This document shows positions 17,561 through 26,504 of a DNA stretch of 64,000 nucleotides, piece after piece (position 1 is the first letter of the stretch; the number at the start of each line of letters is the position of its first letter). The DNA comes from Neobacillus niacini (GTDB lineage Bacteria > Bacillota > Bacilli > Bacillales > Cytobacillaceae). The stretch lies in contig NZ_JACWFG010000010.1 of NCBI RefSeq assembly GCF_019749295.1, forward strand, positions 28,752 to 92,751, written 5' to 3'. A program made the position numbers and the translations under genes. Under the pieces are notes generated by a model. It ran no database searches. It was not told the DNA's origin and was given only the letters and a program-made list of their open reading frames with translations.

Positions 17561-17923
17561 TTATTTATACAATATGTCGTCTCGTAGAGATGCTACTTTC
17601 GTTAATGCTGTATCTATGTCTCTTTCGTCCACTCCAAAGTGAGCTAGTGCATCGTGAAGATGTTTTTCAATAGCACTATAATGAACGGGTTGAAGATTCA
17701 TTCCTTCGTGAGCTTTTGCCATAGATTGTCCAGAATATTGGTTTGGTCCGCCTAACGCAAAACTAATAAATTTTGACTGATGACGACGTTGTTTTTCCAT
17801 ATCTGTTTCTTTGAAAAAATGATTAACGGTATCATCCTTAAGAACCAACTCAGAATAAAAATAGTCCACCACTTTTGCAATCGCTTCTTCTCCACCAACT
17901 TTTTCATAAAGGTTCTCTTCCAT
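17561..17923 (-). CDS. Group 1 truncated haemoglobin
   Basis: 120 residues from ATG 17923, chosen because AAGGAG is seven bases upstream; a longer frame back to 17965 has no support. The MEENLYEKVGGEEAIAKVVD start, Tyr in YFYSEL (B10 position, about 23) and the proximal haem His in KAHEGM (about His72) define the trHbN class. Such proteins bind oxygen or detoxify nitric oxide in the cytoplasm. Length agrees with the family. A lone gene. Confidence 0.85.
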   Translation of the reverse strand: MEENLYEKVGGEEAIAKVVDYFYSELVLKDDTVNHFFKETDMEKQRRHQSKFISFALGGPNQYSGQSMAKAHEGMNLQPVHYSAIEKHLHDALAHFGVDERDIDTALTKVASLRDDILYK

Positions 17924-18059
17924 TTGTACACTCCTTAATAGCATTTTACTAGAAGTATTTTTCACAGAAAAAATGTTTTTATTCTCTGACTTATTAATAC
18001 CTTTCAGAACATACTTGTTATAAAGAATAAAAAATCAGGTTTATCGCAGAATATAACAA

Positions 18060-18085
18060 AGAGCAGCGGTTTTAACCACTGCTCC
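18060..18085 (-). terminator. Terminator of the isochorismatase-like gene
   Basis: GAGCAGTGGTT pairs with AACCGCTGCTC on the minus strand, followed by TTTGTTAT. It lies about 22 bases after the stop at 18107. Confidence 0.65.
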
Positions 18086-18106
18086 ATCATTACCTATAGG
18101 TTAGGT

Positions 18107-18664
18107 TTATCTGTAGTTATTATGAATAGGTTGAAACAAATCTTCTTCACTCTTTCGAACAACAGCAAAGTTGTCTACATTGTAATGCCCATGTAATGTT
18201 TTATTATGATGACCTATGATTTGTTCTGCAGTTAGAACAGATGAATCTTTTGTAGAATGACCATCTGCTGCTAATGTTACATCAAAACCATTGATTGTAG
18301 CGGTTCTCACTGCTGAATCAATACAATATTCTGTCTGACATCCCATGATAACGAGGTGTTCGATTTTATTGTCTTTCAGGTAATCTAACAATGCTGTGCC
18401 GTAAAATGAATTGGTCGCTTTTTTATCAAATATCATTGAAGTCGAAGGAACGTTGATTTTCTGATGGACTTGAAAACCCTCGCCTTCACCGCCTGCCACA
18501 TCTTTATCTCTCACAAACACCACTAATGCGCCATCTTCTTTTGCTTTTCCAATAACTAGGTTAATATTATTTAAGAGTTCCTCTTTTTTAAAAACACTGC
18601 TCTCATTTTCATTTCCCTCAATCAATTCCTGCTGGGCATCAATCACGAGTAAAGCTTGATTCAC
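18107..18664 (-). CDS. Cysteine hydrolase, isochorismatase family
   Basis: 185 residues. The triad of the family is visible: Asp9 in LLVIDAQ, a Lys in DKKATNSFYG (about 81) and the nucleophile Cys114 in GCQTEYCID, preceded by the usual cis-peptide region VIMG. Members hydrolyse amide or enol-ether bonds (nicotinamide, carbamoyl and isochorismate-type substrates). The loop that sets specificity is not diagnostic here. GTG start at 18664, seven bases after AGAGGGGA. Array 2 lies directly upstream of it. Confidence 0.85.
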   Translation of the reverse strand: MNQALLVIDAQQELIEGNENESSVFKKEELLNNINLVIGKAKEDGALVVFVRDKDVAGGEGEGFQVHQKINVPSTSMIFDKKATNSFYGTALLDYLKDNKIEHLVIMGCQTEYCIDSAVRTATINGFDVTLAADGHSTKDSSVLTAEQIIGHHNKTLHGHYNVDNFAVVRKSEEDLFQPIHNNYR

Positions 18665-18802
18665 TTACAAATCCCCTCTCATCATTAGGTTAAGAATCAG
18701 GTCCTTCATATCTTCGAACTATTTAATGTACCCCTTAATCATACTTCCCCTCTTATCCCTATGTCCACATAAAACCTAGAACATAAGTGGCGGTTAATCG
18801 AG

Positions 18803-19040
18803 AAAAGCAGCTACTTTAATGATTGTTACCGAAAAAGTACTTTTTACAGAAAATGGGTCATAATTCTTCTTTAATTGTGACCCATGCCTCGCCCTTAACA
18901 AAAATTGGGTAACAATTCACCACGAATTGTTACCCAAAGTATCTAACAATCTAATATTCGGTTACAATCCAGCCGTATTGTTACCCAACTTTCATTCATT
19001 AACGATTTTCGGGCACAATCCCATCCCAAAGAATCGCTTA
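18803..19040. repeat. Tandem array 2: about five 52-bp units with inverted repeats
   Basis: Units begin at 18803, 18855, 18907, 18959 and 19011, 52 bp apart. The best unit has TTGGGTAACAATTC (18905-18918), a five-base loop and GAATTGTTACCCAA (18924-18937), a perfect 14-bp inverted repeat. The unit at 18855 is a variant with ATGGGTCATAATT/AATTGTGACCCAT. The unit at 18803 keeps only the ATTGTTACC half, in register. The last unit is degenerate and reaches the 3' end of the LLM oxidoreductase gene (stop at 19043). Unit sequence is unrelated to array 1. Confidence 0.85.
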
Positions 19041-19042
19041 GC

Positions 19043-20104
19043 CTATAACTTCCCTTCGTTTTCCTTTTCCCACTTAGCCACTTCTTCACGAACAATCGGT
19101 GCAACTTCTTTTCCTAGCAACTCAATTGATTTCATGACATCTTCATGTGGCATGGTGCCAACCGGGCAGTGGAGCATAAAGCGTGTCACTCCAACATTCT
19201 TTCGCAGGTTGATAATTTTTTCGGCAACTGTTTGCGGATTACCTACGTACAAGGCACCGTGTAAACTACATGCAGCATCGAATGTGGTTTGATCATATCT
19301 ACCCCACCCGCGCTCACGTCCTAATTTGTTCATGGCTTGCTGAGTAGAAGGGAAAAACTTCGCCGCCGCTTCTTCAGTAGTTTCGCCAACGAATCCATGT
19401 GAATGTGATGCAATCGGAAGCTTTGACGCCTCATGACCAGCGTGTTCCGCTGCTTTCTTATAGAGCTGTACAAGCGGTGCAAAATGCTGCGGACTACCGC
19501 CAATGATGGCTAGCACAAGTGGCAAGCCAAGCAATCCTGCACGAATGACAGATTCCTGATTACCGCCGCTTCCAATCCACACTGGCAGTGGATCCTGAAC
19601 GGGTCTAGGATAGACACCCAAATTATTGATAGCTGGTCGAAGTTCACCTTGCCAAGTTACTTTCTCTGACTTTGTTATTTTTAAAAGCAAATCCAGCTTC
19701 TCTTCAAATAACTGATCATAGTCCTTTAAATCGTATCCAAACAACGGAAAAGATTCAATGAAGGAACCCCGGCCTGCCATTATCTCTGCACGCCCATTTG
19801 AAATCGCGTCGAGCGTTGCAAAATCCTGGAATACCCGTACTGGATCGTCAGAAGAAAGAACCGTAACCGCGCTGGTCAAACGAATTCTGCTTGTCTGTGA
19901 TGCCGCGGCAGCCAGCACGACAGCAGGAGATGATGCAGCATAATCTTCGCGATGATGCTCACCTACTCCAAAGACATCCAGTCCTACCTGGTCAGCTAAT
20001 ACGATTTCCTCAACCACTTCCCGTATCCGTTGTGCATGACTTATCACTTTTCCGGTTTCAACATCTGGTGTTGTTTCTACAAACGTACTTAAACCTATTT
20101 CCAC
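19043..20104 (-). CDS. LLM class flavin-dependent oxidoreductase
   Basis: 353 residues, an intact luciferase-fold enzyme that uses reduced flavin. Features are the start MEIGLSTFVETTPDVETG, the GVGEHHREDYAASSP segment, the flavin-site region EIMAGRGSFIESFPLFGYDL and the sugar-phosphate part PVWIGSGGNQESV. It belongs to the subgroup of oxidoreductases annotated with the TIGR03557/YhbW-like variants; substrate unknown. ATG 20104 follows AGGGGGC. This is the second LLM protein of the window; the first, near 2381, is frameshifted and belongs to a different subgroup. Confidence 0.85.
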   Translation of the reverse strand: MEIGLSTFVETTPDVETGKVISHAQRIREVVEEIVLADQVGLDVFGVGEHHREDYAASSPAVVLAAAASQTSRIRLTSAVTVLSSDDPVRVFQDFATLDAISNGRAEIMAGRGSFIESFPLFGYDLKDYDQLFEEKLDLLLKITKSEKVTWQGELRPAINNLGVYPRPVQDPLPVWIGSGGNQESVIRAGLLGLPLVLAIIGGSPQHFAPLVQLYKKAAEHAGHEASKLPIASHSHGFVGETTEEAAAKFFPSTQQAMNKLGRERGWGRYDQTTFDAACSLHGALYVGNPQTVAEKIINLRKNVGVTRFMLHCPVGTMPHEDVMKSIELLGKEVAPIVREEVAKWEKENEGKL

Positions 20105-20227
20105 AAAATTGCCCCCTATTTATGTATACCAGTTAGTAAAATTTTGTATATTTCATTATTCTATCTTAACAAGATATAACCAATAGACAAAATAATTGAG
20201 CCTAACTGGACTGAGTATGCTTTCTTG

Positions 20228-20596
20228 TCATCCTGCTATAAAATCAAGATAAGACTTTTCATCATGAAATTGTTCATTTGTAATTAAATCCTCTGAGATA
20301 ACATACGTCCCATATAATTCACCTTTTTTTATTTCAAAATAACATGCCTTTTTCATAATTGGACTTGTTTTCTTCTTTATATTATCTCTTTTGATTTTTA
20401 TCCAATTAATATTATTTTGATTTAGTTGGGCATCCGCTTTTGCTGCCCACATTGTATTATCACTTTTAATCACTACTACAATATCATTTTTATGCAACTG
20501 TCCAGGATCTACATGAGCCATAATGGGATCAGCGTATGAAGCTGTAAAACCACCAATACATTTGACATCTTGTTGATTAACGATTTCTTTTATCAA
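20228..20596 (-). CDS. Hypothetical protein, 122 aa
   Basis: No recognised family. The N-terminal two thirds read as a small beta-rich domain (CIGGFTASYADPIMAHVDPG, then HKNDIVVVIKSDNTMWAAKA), and the end is an acidic helix. No signal peptide or membrane segment. The start ATG is preceded by AGGAGAG. Weak links to neighbours: the genes on both sides point elsewhere. It is called because the ribosome binding site is good and the composition matches the neighbours. Confidence 0.5.
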   Translation of the reverse strand: MIKEIVNQQDVKCIGGFTASYADPIMAHVDPGQLHKNDIVVVIKSDNTMWAAKADAQLNQNNINWIKIKRDNIKKKTSPIMKKACYFEIKKGELYGTYVISEDLITNEQFHDEKSYLDFIAG

Positions 20597-20765
20597 AATA
20601 AGTCTCTCCTATCAAATTGTCTATTTATTTCATTTACGACTAATAATTGATAAAAGTTTCACTTAACGTTGAAATCTTATCTTGAATTGTGTTCGTTTAT
20701 TTGAGTTTAATGTTTGGGAAATGTTGTATAATTTAGTAAAGACCTAGATTATAGGAGTTGATTTT

Positions 20766-21206
20766 TTGTCGAGAAAAACAAAAATCTACGTAATCATCAG
20801 TATTATTTTTGCGATGTTTCTAATAGGCTGCACCACTAAAGTTCCAAAAGAATTTAATTTAAGTCAACTTACTAGAGTAGATGTTGAAGTGGTTATGGCA
20901 GATGAAAGTTATGAAGAAGCTGTCATGATTACAGACGAAAAAACGATAAGTATGTTAAGAAAAACATTCAAACAAATTAATTGGGAACCAAATGCAGAAC
21001 CTAAAATGGCTAGAAAAGAAGATGTAAAGGCAACCTTATTTTTTAAGTATGATGTGAATATGCCTGAAAGATTAGTTGAATACCAAATATGGTTCAATAA
21101 AAGTGATAATACAGCTACCATTATTAGTACAAATGAAAATGAAAACTTTGGAACCTTAGAAAAAGATTATGCAAAGACGTTAGAAAGGAATATTCTCAAC
21201 AAATAA
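20766..21206 (+). CDS. Hypothetical lipoprotein, 146 aa
   Basis: TTG start at 20766 after TAGGAG. A signal peptide of about 20 residues (YVIISIIFAMFLIGC) ends with lipobox LIGC, so it is a membrane-anchored lipoprotein. The mature part is a small alpha/beta domain of about 120 residues with a strand-rich middle and no known motif. Expressed alone, with its own terminator. Family unknown. Confidence 0.65.
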   Translation: MSRKTKIYVIISIIFAMFLIGCTTKVPKEFNLSQLTRVDVEVVMADESYEEAVMITDEKTISMLRKTFKQINWEPNAEPKMARKEDVKATLFFKYDVNMPERLVEYQIWFNKSDNTATIISTNENENFGTLEKDYAKTLERNILNK

Positions 21207-21236
21207 AGGACAGGAATTCCTGCCCTTTTATTTTTT
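21203..21236. terminator. Terminator between lipoprotein and cysteine desulfurase genes
   Basis: AAAGGACAGGAATTCCTGCCCTTTT, a self-complementary stem, is followed by TATTTTTT. It stands between convergent genes and may serve both. Confidence 0.75.
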
Positions 21237-21250
21237 GAAAAACCACATTG

Positions 21251-22366
21251 TTAATAAATTTCTTTAAACCCTTCAATAACAGTATCTATTTCCTCCTTCG
21301 TAGTATACCTGCCTATACTAAATCGAATCGCACCCATTCCAATTTCTTCAGGTACATTCATTTCCTTTAGGACAGGTGATAATTCAATGCTTCCAGCGTG
21401 ACAGGCAGAACCCGTCGAGGCGGCTAGACCCGGTATTTTATCTAGTAAGTCTTGACCAATCCTGCTAACAAAACTCACATTCAAGGTATTTGGCAACCTT
21501 TCTTCTGGATGTCCATTTAAGACAACCCTTTCACCAAACTCGGACTTTAATTGCCTCCAAAAATAATTCGTTAATTCCTTTTGCTTAGAACTGCTAATTT
21601 GTAGACTAGCGATTTCACAAGCCTTCCCTAATCCAACACCTAATAATGTATTTTCCGTACCTGCACGTAGTCCATTTTCATGTCCAGCACCATGAATTAG
21701 CGGTTCAATCTCCACATTATTTCGTAAGAATAAGGCTCCAATGCCTTTAGGAGCATACAATTTATGTCCGGCAATTGTTAGCATATCCACCTTTAAAGCA
21801 TTCACATCAACCGCAACCTTACCCACTGATTGTGAAGCGTCTGTATGAAAAGCAATCCCATACCTTTGTGCTATCTCACCAATTTCCACTATCGGCTGTA
21901 AGGTCCCTGTTTCATTATTGGAATGCATAATGGATATCAGAATCGTATCTTTGGTAATTGATTTCTCGATTTCTTCAGGTGATACTCTTCCATATCGATC
22001 AACTCCAACATACGTAACCCTTGCTCCCATTTTTTCAAGAAACCTGCAGGGATTTAATATGGCAGGGTGCTCTATTTTCGACGTAATGATGTGGTTCCCT
22101 TTATGATGATTTTTAAAATAATAGCCTTTAAGTGCAAAATTGTTCGCTTCGCTTCCACCCGAAGTAAAGATAACCTCACCTGGAGAACAGCCTATTAGGT
22201 CTGAAACTTGTTTTCTAGCACTATGTAATAGCTCTTTTACAGGTTTTCCAGCCCAGTGCACTGCAGAAGGATTTCCATAGTAATCCTTTAACAATGGGTG
22301 CATGGCATCAACTACCTCAGCAGCAAGCGGTGTACTGGCATTGTAATCAAAGTAAAGCTTACTCAT
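21251..22366 (-). CDS. Cysteine desulfurase (NifS/IscS family)
   Basis: 371 residues. PLP enzyme that removes sulfur from cysteine for transfer to an acceptor. Visible: TSGGSEANNFAL, the PLP lysine Lys202 in AGHKLYAPKG and the catalytic loop Cys322 in STGSACHAG. The short-loop form with SACHAG agrees with NifS-like enzymes such as YrvO or NifZ rather than SufS. No scaffold or thiolation partner gene is adjacent, so the sulfur acceptor (tRNA, thiamine or cluster) cannot be told. Confidence 0.85.
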   Translation of the reverse strand: MSKLYFDYNASTPLAAEVVDAMHPLLKDYYGNPSAVHWAGKPVKELLHSARKQVSDLIGCSPGEVIFTSGGSEANNFALKGYYFKNHHKGNHIITSKIEHPAILNPCRFLEKMGARVTYVGVDRYGRVSPEEIEKSITKDTILISIMHSNNETGTLQPIVEIGEIAQRYGIAFHTDASQSVGKVAVDVNALKVDMLTIAGHKLYAPKGIGALFLRNNVEIEPLIHGAGHENGLRAGTENTLLGVGLGKACEIASLQISSSKQKELTNYFWRQLKSEFGERVVLNGHPEERLPNTLNVSFVSRIGQDLLDKIPGLAASTGSACHAGSIELSPVLKEMNVPEEIGMGAIRFSIGRYTTKEEIDTVIEGFKEIY

Positions 22367-22528
22367 CCAACCTTCATCTCCTATTCTATTTCTCTAGGTT
22401 AATAATAACAAATTTACCTTAATTACGTAGCTGAACGTACTTACAAAAAATCCAACCACAGGTACTTACCTAATAAGGTTGTCCCGTTATTGACCATTAA
22501 TTTGCAGCATATAAAGTTGCTGAATCTA

Positions 22529-22561
22529 AATAAGCTAGTTTCAAATGAAACTAGCTTATTT
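22529..22561 (-). terminator. Terminator of argH
   Basis: ATAAGCTAGTTTCA pairs perfectly with TGAAACTAGCTTAT around two to four bases. It lies five bases after the argH stop. On the minus strand T residues are sparse (TTTAGATTC). Confidence 0.7.
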
Positions 22562-22565
22562 TACT

Positions 22566-24116
22566 TTAATCCTCACTTTTGTACCTATCTTCAAGAATAG
22601 TTTCTAAATTTTGATATGCCTTTTCAACACTATCTTTAGCTGAATGAAGCCACTTTAGCTGCTGCTCTTGTTGTTTCTCCCTTTCCCTAATCATTCTTTT
22701 TACTTCATTCTCTTCCGGCCCGCCAGGCAAACAACGAATTTTAATAAAATAATCAGGATCAAGCGCTTGACGAAGCATCTCTTCATCAAGCTGTAGAGGT
22801 TTATCGATGATTCCATCCGCTGCGTTATTGATGTGCGCCAAGGTCACTTCATTTACAGCTATACCTTGGGCTAAAGCATCTTTAACAACTTTACTGACAA
22901 TATGGTGCGCAGTCCGAAATGAAACTCCATCTGTTCTCACTAATGTATCGGCAAGCTCCGTAATGGTTGCAAAACTTGCTTCTGTTCGTTTACGAAGCAT
23001 GACTGCATCTACTTCTGCTGTTCCAATGACACAAGCGAGTAATCGACACAATTTATCTAGTAATTCTAAGCTTTTCCAGCCATAAGGCTGCATATCATCC
23101 TCGGTATCCACGATATCACCAAATGGAGTGTTGTGAATCATGGTCAAAACGGTTTGGGTATTGCCAACACATGTAGATAACAAAGAGCGTAAATGCTCGA
23201 GAGATACGGGGTTGCGTTTTTGCGGCATAATCGAACTTATTTGGACGTATGGATCTGCTACCTTCAGTACCCCATATTCTTGCGTACTCCAAAGCAATAA
23301 ATCCTGAACAAAACGGCCAATAGAGAGCGCACTAATTTGCGTGGCTGTCATGACCTCAGCGATGTAATCTGCTCCGGCTATGGCATCATACGAATTTTCT
23401 ACTATCTTACTAAAACCAAGCAATTCACCCATTCTCTCACGATTAATATTAAATCCAGAGGTCGTAAAAGCTGCTGCCCCCATCGGACTTTGGTTACAAT
23501 TCTGGTACGCATGCATCAATCGTTTGAAATCGCGGTTTAATGAATCCACTACAGCCAATAGATAATGTCCCAAAGTGGTTGGTTGTGCCTGCTGCGTGTG
23601 CGTGTATCCAATCATAAGTGTGTTGGTGTGGGAAGAAGCAAATCCTAATAATTGCTCTTTTAAATAAAGCAAAGAAGAGAGAGCGGTTTGGAGTTTTTCT
23701 CTAAGCGCCATTCGAAACATCGTAATACACATATCATTCCGGCTTCTGCCAATATGGAGATTGCCTGCAATTTCACCAGCACTCTTAAGCAAATCACTCT
23801 CTATTTGGAAAAACAAATCCTCTACTTGGCCAGAATAGCAGGAGGTGGTGATTGATTGTAAATCTAGGTTCATAATTGCCCTTGCAATATTTTTCGCATC
23901 ATCATCAGAAACCAAACCCTGCTCTGTCAGCATAATTAAATGCGCCTTATTTATCATCATCATTGAACTTAGCAAGTGATGTTTGGCTTCATTGTATGCT
24001 GGCTCCAAAACCACTTCGCGATAGGTCCTGCCTGGAAAAACAAGACCTTCTTTCTGAAAAATACGATCTCTTTGCTGCTTAACTTTCTCTTTTCCATCTT
24101 CATTTAAGGCATTCAT
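22566..24116 (-). CDS. argH: Argininosuccinate lyase (stand-alone copy)
   Basis: 516 residues. Fumarase/aspartase superfamily lyase splitting argininosuccinate to arginine and fumarate. Motifs: GRSRND at 123-128, YTHTQQAQPTTLGH at 171-184, and the mobile signature loop SSIMPQKRNP at 294-303. Two positions in that loop differ from the usual G-S-S-x-M-P-x-K-K-N-P (Ile for Gly, Arg for Lys). There is no argG next to it, and the C-terminal 50 residues form an extra helical tail (REREKQQEQQLKWLHSAKD), making it longer than the usual 460. It may be a paralogue with a related substrate. Confidence 0.75.
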   Translation of the reverse strand: MNALNEDGKEKVKQQRDRIFQKEGLVFPGRTYREVVLEPAYNEAKHHLLSSMMMINKAHLIMLTEQGLVSDDDAKNIARAIMNLDLQSITTSCYSGQVEDLFFQIESDLLKSAGEIAGNLHIGRSRNDMCITMFRMALREKLQTALSSLLYLKEQLLGFASSHTNTLMIGYTHTQQAQPTTLGHYLLAVVDSLNRDFKRLMHAYQNCNQSPMGAAAFTTSGFNINRERMGELLGFSKIVENSYDAIAGADYIAEVMTATQISALSIGRFVQDLLLWSTQEYGVLKVADPYVQISSIMPQKRNPVSLEHLRSLLSTCVGNTQTVLTMIHNTPFGDIVDTEDDMQPYGWKSLELLDKLCRLLACVIGTAEVDAVMLRKRTEASFATITELADTLVRTDGVSFRTAHHIVSKVVKDALAQGIAVNEVTLAHINNAADGIIDKPLQLDEEMLRQALDPDYFIKIRCLPGGPEENEVKRMIREREKQQEQQLKWLHSAKDSVEKAYQNLETILEDRYKSED

Positions 24117-24260
24117 GAACCTCTTCTCCCTTATGATCTTTTACTTTATATGTACTCAATTCTAATCCAAAAGGAAATTAAAAATTTATGAATGCACTTC
24201 ATCCAAAAAATATTATGGATGAAGCTTACAACAGTTTACATAATAATATTATATTTTTTC

Positions 24261-24416
24261 TTAGGATCTTCCAGCAGTCATATCGTTATATGGCAGGATT
24301 AGCTTTTTCACTTTTTCATAATTCATTGAACTAATTTCTCTCATTAACCGGGGAATTGCTTTTTCAGGATAACCATAATCTCGAAGCAGCTTTTCCATTT
24401 TCTTCATTTCTTCCAT
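24261..24416 (-). CDS. Small hypothetical protein, 51 aa
   Basis: ATG 24416 is seven bases after GGAGGTG. The product is charged and helical (MEEMKKMEKLLRDYGYPEKA, then MNYEKVKKLILPYNDMTAG), with no membrane segment. No family recognised. The ribosome binding site is near perfect and no other gene occupies the strand, so it is likely real. Confidence 0.55.
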   Translation of the reverse strand: MEEMKKMEKLLRDYGYPEKAIPRLMREISSMNYEKVKKLILPYNDMTAGRS

Positions 24417-24572
24417 ATAAACACCTCCAAAAACATTCTATTTTCATCCTTACTATTCCCTTAAGTACAGATGAGCTATATAGAAATATTTTTCCATGGG
24501 TATTTCCAGCACCCGCCTTGTATAGTCCTGTGTTTACTACATAACCTATTTCTGTTTAGGAGGTGAAAAATT

Positions 24573-24761
24573 ATGTCTAATCAAAAGCAAAATAATAAAG
24601 GTGTTGCAGAGGGTATCAAAGAAACAGCGGGTGCTGCCTTTCATACTCTCCATAGTGCACTAGAGACCACTGAGAATGTTGCTATGAATGCAGTTGATGC
24701 TGCTAAAAATGCTGCAAACAATTTAACTGGCAATGGAAAAGGTCAACGCAATCACGATTAG
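24573..24761 (+). CDS. Small Asn/Ala-rich helical protein, 62 aa
   Basis: Starts with ATG seven bases after TTTAGGAGGTG. Composition is rich in Asn, Ala, Lys and Glu (KETAGAAFHTLHSALETTENV, DAAKNAANNLTG), like late-embryogenesis-abundant or spore-coat-type stress proteins. Hydrophilic, no Cys. Function unknown. Its own terminator follows. Confidence 0.6.
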   Translation: MSNQKQNNKGVAEGIKETAGAAFHTLHSALETTENVAMNAVDAAKNAANNLTGNGKGQRNHD

Positions 24762-24772
24762 CGGATAATATG

Positions 24773-24801
24773 AAAAAAATCCCTTCGATAAGGGATTTTT
24801 T
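24773..24801 (+). terminator. Terminator after the 62-residue gene
   Basis: AAATCCCTT and AAGGGATTT form a perfect stem with four-base loop, followed by TTTTT. Confidence 0.85.
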
Positions 24802-24835
24802 CATTATTATAGCAAGAAACATGTATACTGCTATC

Positions 24836-25012
24836 TTATTTTGTAATTTTGTAATTTTTATGGTTTACAATTGTAATTAAGGGTTCATCTTTTTCTTTTG
24901 AAACACCGTATTGAACCATTACGGAATTCTCCCTTACTCCGGTAACCACGCCTTCTAATGAATTTCCCTCTCGTTTAAAGGAAATCTTATCGCCAACTTT
25001 TGCATTAGCCAT
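24836..25012 (-). CDS. DUF2187 family protein (YkvS-like), 58 aa
   Basis: ATG 25012 is chosen because GAGGTGA stands five bases before it; the reading frame extends to 25051 without a ribosome binding site. The sequence ANAKVGDKISFKREGN and VVTGVRENSVMVQYG is the DUF2187 core, a small beta-barrel domain of unknown function seen as YkvS in Bacillus. Cytoplasmic, single domain. Confidence 0.75.
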   Translation of the reverse strand: MANAKVGDKISFKREGNSLEGVVTGVRENSVMVQYGVSKEKDEPLITIVNHKNYKITK

Positions 25013-25094
25013 TCTATCACCTCGTCTATATTTTTTCCAATAATAAGGCATTAAATACTTGATTTACATCTATGTATTACCCTATGCCAAGCAG

Positions 25095-25253
25095 TTATTT
25101 AAGAACAGAAAAAAAGGGAAGAACAACAATGACTAGAGTTAAGAAAAATACCGCCAATGCGCCCACTTTCTGTTTCTCCTTCCATAAACTGACACCAAAG
25201 CCTAAAGTATAAGCTGAAATAGCGAGTAATGCAAGGATAATTATTAGTTGCAA
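25095..25253 (-). CDS. Small two-helix membrane protein at the end of the ger operon, 52 aa
   Basis: Starts with TTG 25253, the very next codon after the GerC stop (TAG TTG), with GGTGGGG about six bases before it. It reads LQLIIILALLAISAYTLGFG, a short basic loop (WKEKQKV), then GALAVFFLTLVIVVLPFF: two membrane helices joined by a short loop. A few Bacillus ger operons carry a fourth small two-helix gene, called D, which tunes germination. Position and topology fit that group. I saw no further sequence motif. Confidence 0.65.
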   Translation of the reverse strand: MQLIIILALLAISAYTLGFGVSLWKEKQKVGALAVFFLTLVIVVLPFFSVLK

Positions 25254-26504
25254 CTAGTGCCCCACCTTTATAGGTCTATTTGTTTCCTTCCCATAATCAA
25301 CAATTTCAATCTCAGCCTTTACATGGATGTCTGCTCGCAGGTACGATTTTGCCCAATTAAATTTTTTATATTCCTGTATGGTAGAAAAATATTTCTTAGC
25401 ATATAAAGGTAATGGATATGGGACGCCTTTTAGTTTTGTTTGTGATTTTTTAAGTAAGTCTTCATTCATTTTTTCAATATGGTCCGCGATATGTTTTCTT
25501 AATTTTTGTCGATTTTTCTCTAATGCATAATTAGCCTTTGAGGGATTTGACATAATCTCCAGCTGTAGGGGGATCGTAATATATATTTGCGGTCTTACAC
25601 CTTTTAACTTCATTTTTATCTTATTTCCTTTTGTTTTCATAATTCTAGCAGCAATTTGTTTCTTATCGTCATCAGCAAAAGGGTCAGGTAAATTGACCAA
25701 TATATCTTTTATATTCGTCGTATCATCTAGAATATTAACTGTGCGTGTTTCTTGACCCGTCAGTTTACTAATCATGATACCTTTCTTGAAAACGGCAGAC
25801 CCAATAAATTGGGTATCATCTAGTTCACCAGTTGCATTCAATTCCCCTGCCATGTATTCATCTTCCCTTTGAATTCTAGGATTGTCTAATCTTTTAGCTG
25901 TGGTGTACATCGCTAAAAAGAGGTCTGTCTCTCTTTCGGCAGATTGAAAATATCGGAACAGAGTTGAATCAGGGATGAGCCCATTTTCAATCCCGTGATC
26001 AACCATAAATTGAAAGTATTTGTGCGGTCTTGTTTCCATTCTAGGTTTATTTTTCAGGAAGTATTCTGCCGCCTTTTCTTTAGAGATGGCTAGATAGCTA
26101 TTTAAACGTATTTCTTTATCTTTTAACACTTCGAAAAATGTTGTTGTAAAATTGGGGTCTCTTGCAAATTCTTCGGATACTACAAAAATTCTTAACAATT
26201 CATAACTGATACTGCGTGATATAACTGAGTTTGCAGTCGCTTTGGCGGCAATGAAGTCATTAGCATCGAATGAAATGATTTCTCGGGCCTTTTCTGTTGA
26301 ACCACCGCCGCCCTGTAGACTTCCTACCTCGGGATTTGCCAGTAACATGGTTACCTTAATTTTCCCTTCCTGCTTCGAAAGGTCTAACCCCAGTCCAATT
26401 ACATACGATTTATCTTCCAGTTCTCCTCGGTCCCAACACCCGGTTAAGAACATAACCACTACGAAAAACAACACTATTCTACATACTGTTTTTGTTTTTG
26501 GCAT
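25254..26504 (-). CDS. Germinant receptor C subunit, Ger(x)C lipoprotein
   Basis: 416 residues. Signal peptide with lipobox LTGC (Cys23), so it is anchored outside the inner spore membrane. The start CWDRGELEDKSYVIGLGLD and the segment FDANDFIAAKATANSVISR are typical of GerAC-type proteins. Three mixed alpha/beta domains are expected by family. It overlaps the B gene by 26 bp (26479-26504), indicating translational coupling. Together with the A and B subunits it forms a nutrient receptor; the nutrient cannot be predicted. Confidence 0.9.
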   Translation of the reverse strand: MPKTKTVCRIVLFFVVVMFLTGCWDRGELEDKSYVIGLGLDLSKQEGKIKVTMLLANPEVGSLQGGGGSTEKAREIISFDANDFIAAKATANSVISRSISYELLRIFVVSEEFARDPNFTTTFFEVLKDKEIRLNSYLAISKEKAAEYFLKNKPRMETRPHKYFQFMVDHGIENGLIPDSTLFRYFQSAERETDLFLAMYTTAKRLDNPRIQREDEYMAGELNATGELDDTQFIGSAVFKKGIMISKLTGQETRTVNILDDTTNIKDILVNLPDPFADDDKKQIAARIMKTKGNKIKMKLKGVRPQIYITIPLQLEIMSNPSKANYALEKNRQKLRKHIADHIEKMNEDLLKKSQTKLKGVPYPLPLYAKKYFSTIQEYKKFNWAKSYLRADIHVKAEIEIVDYGKETNRPIKVGH

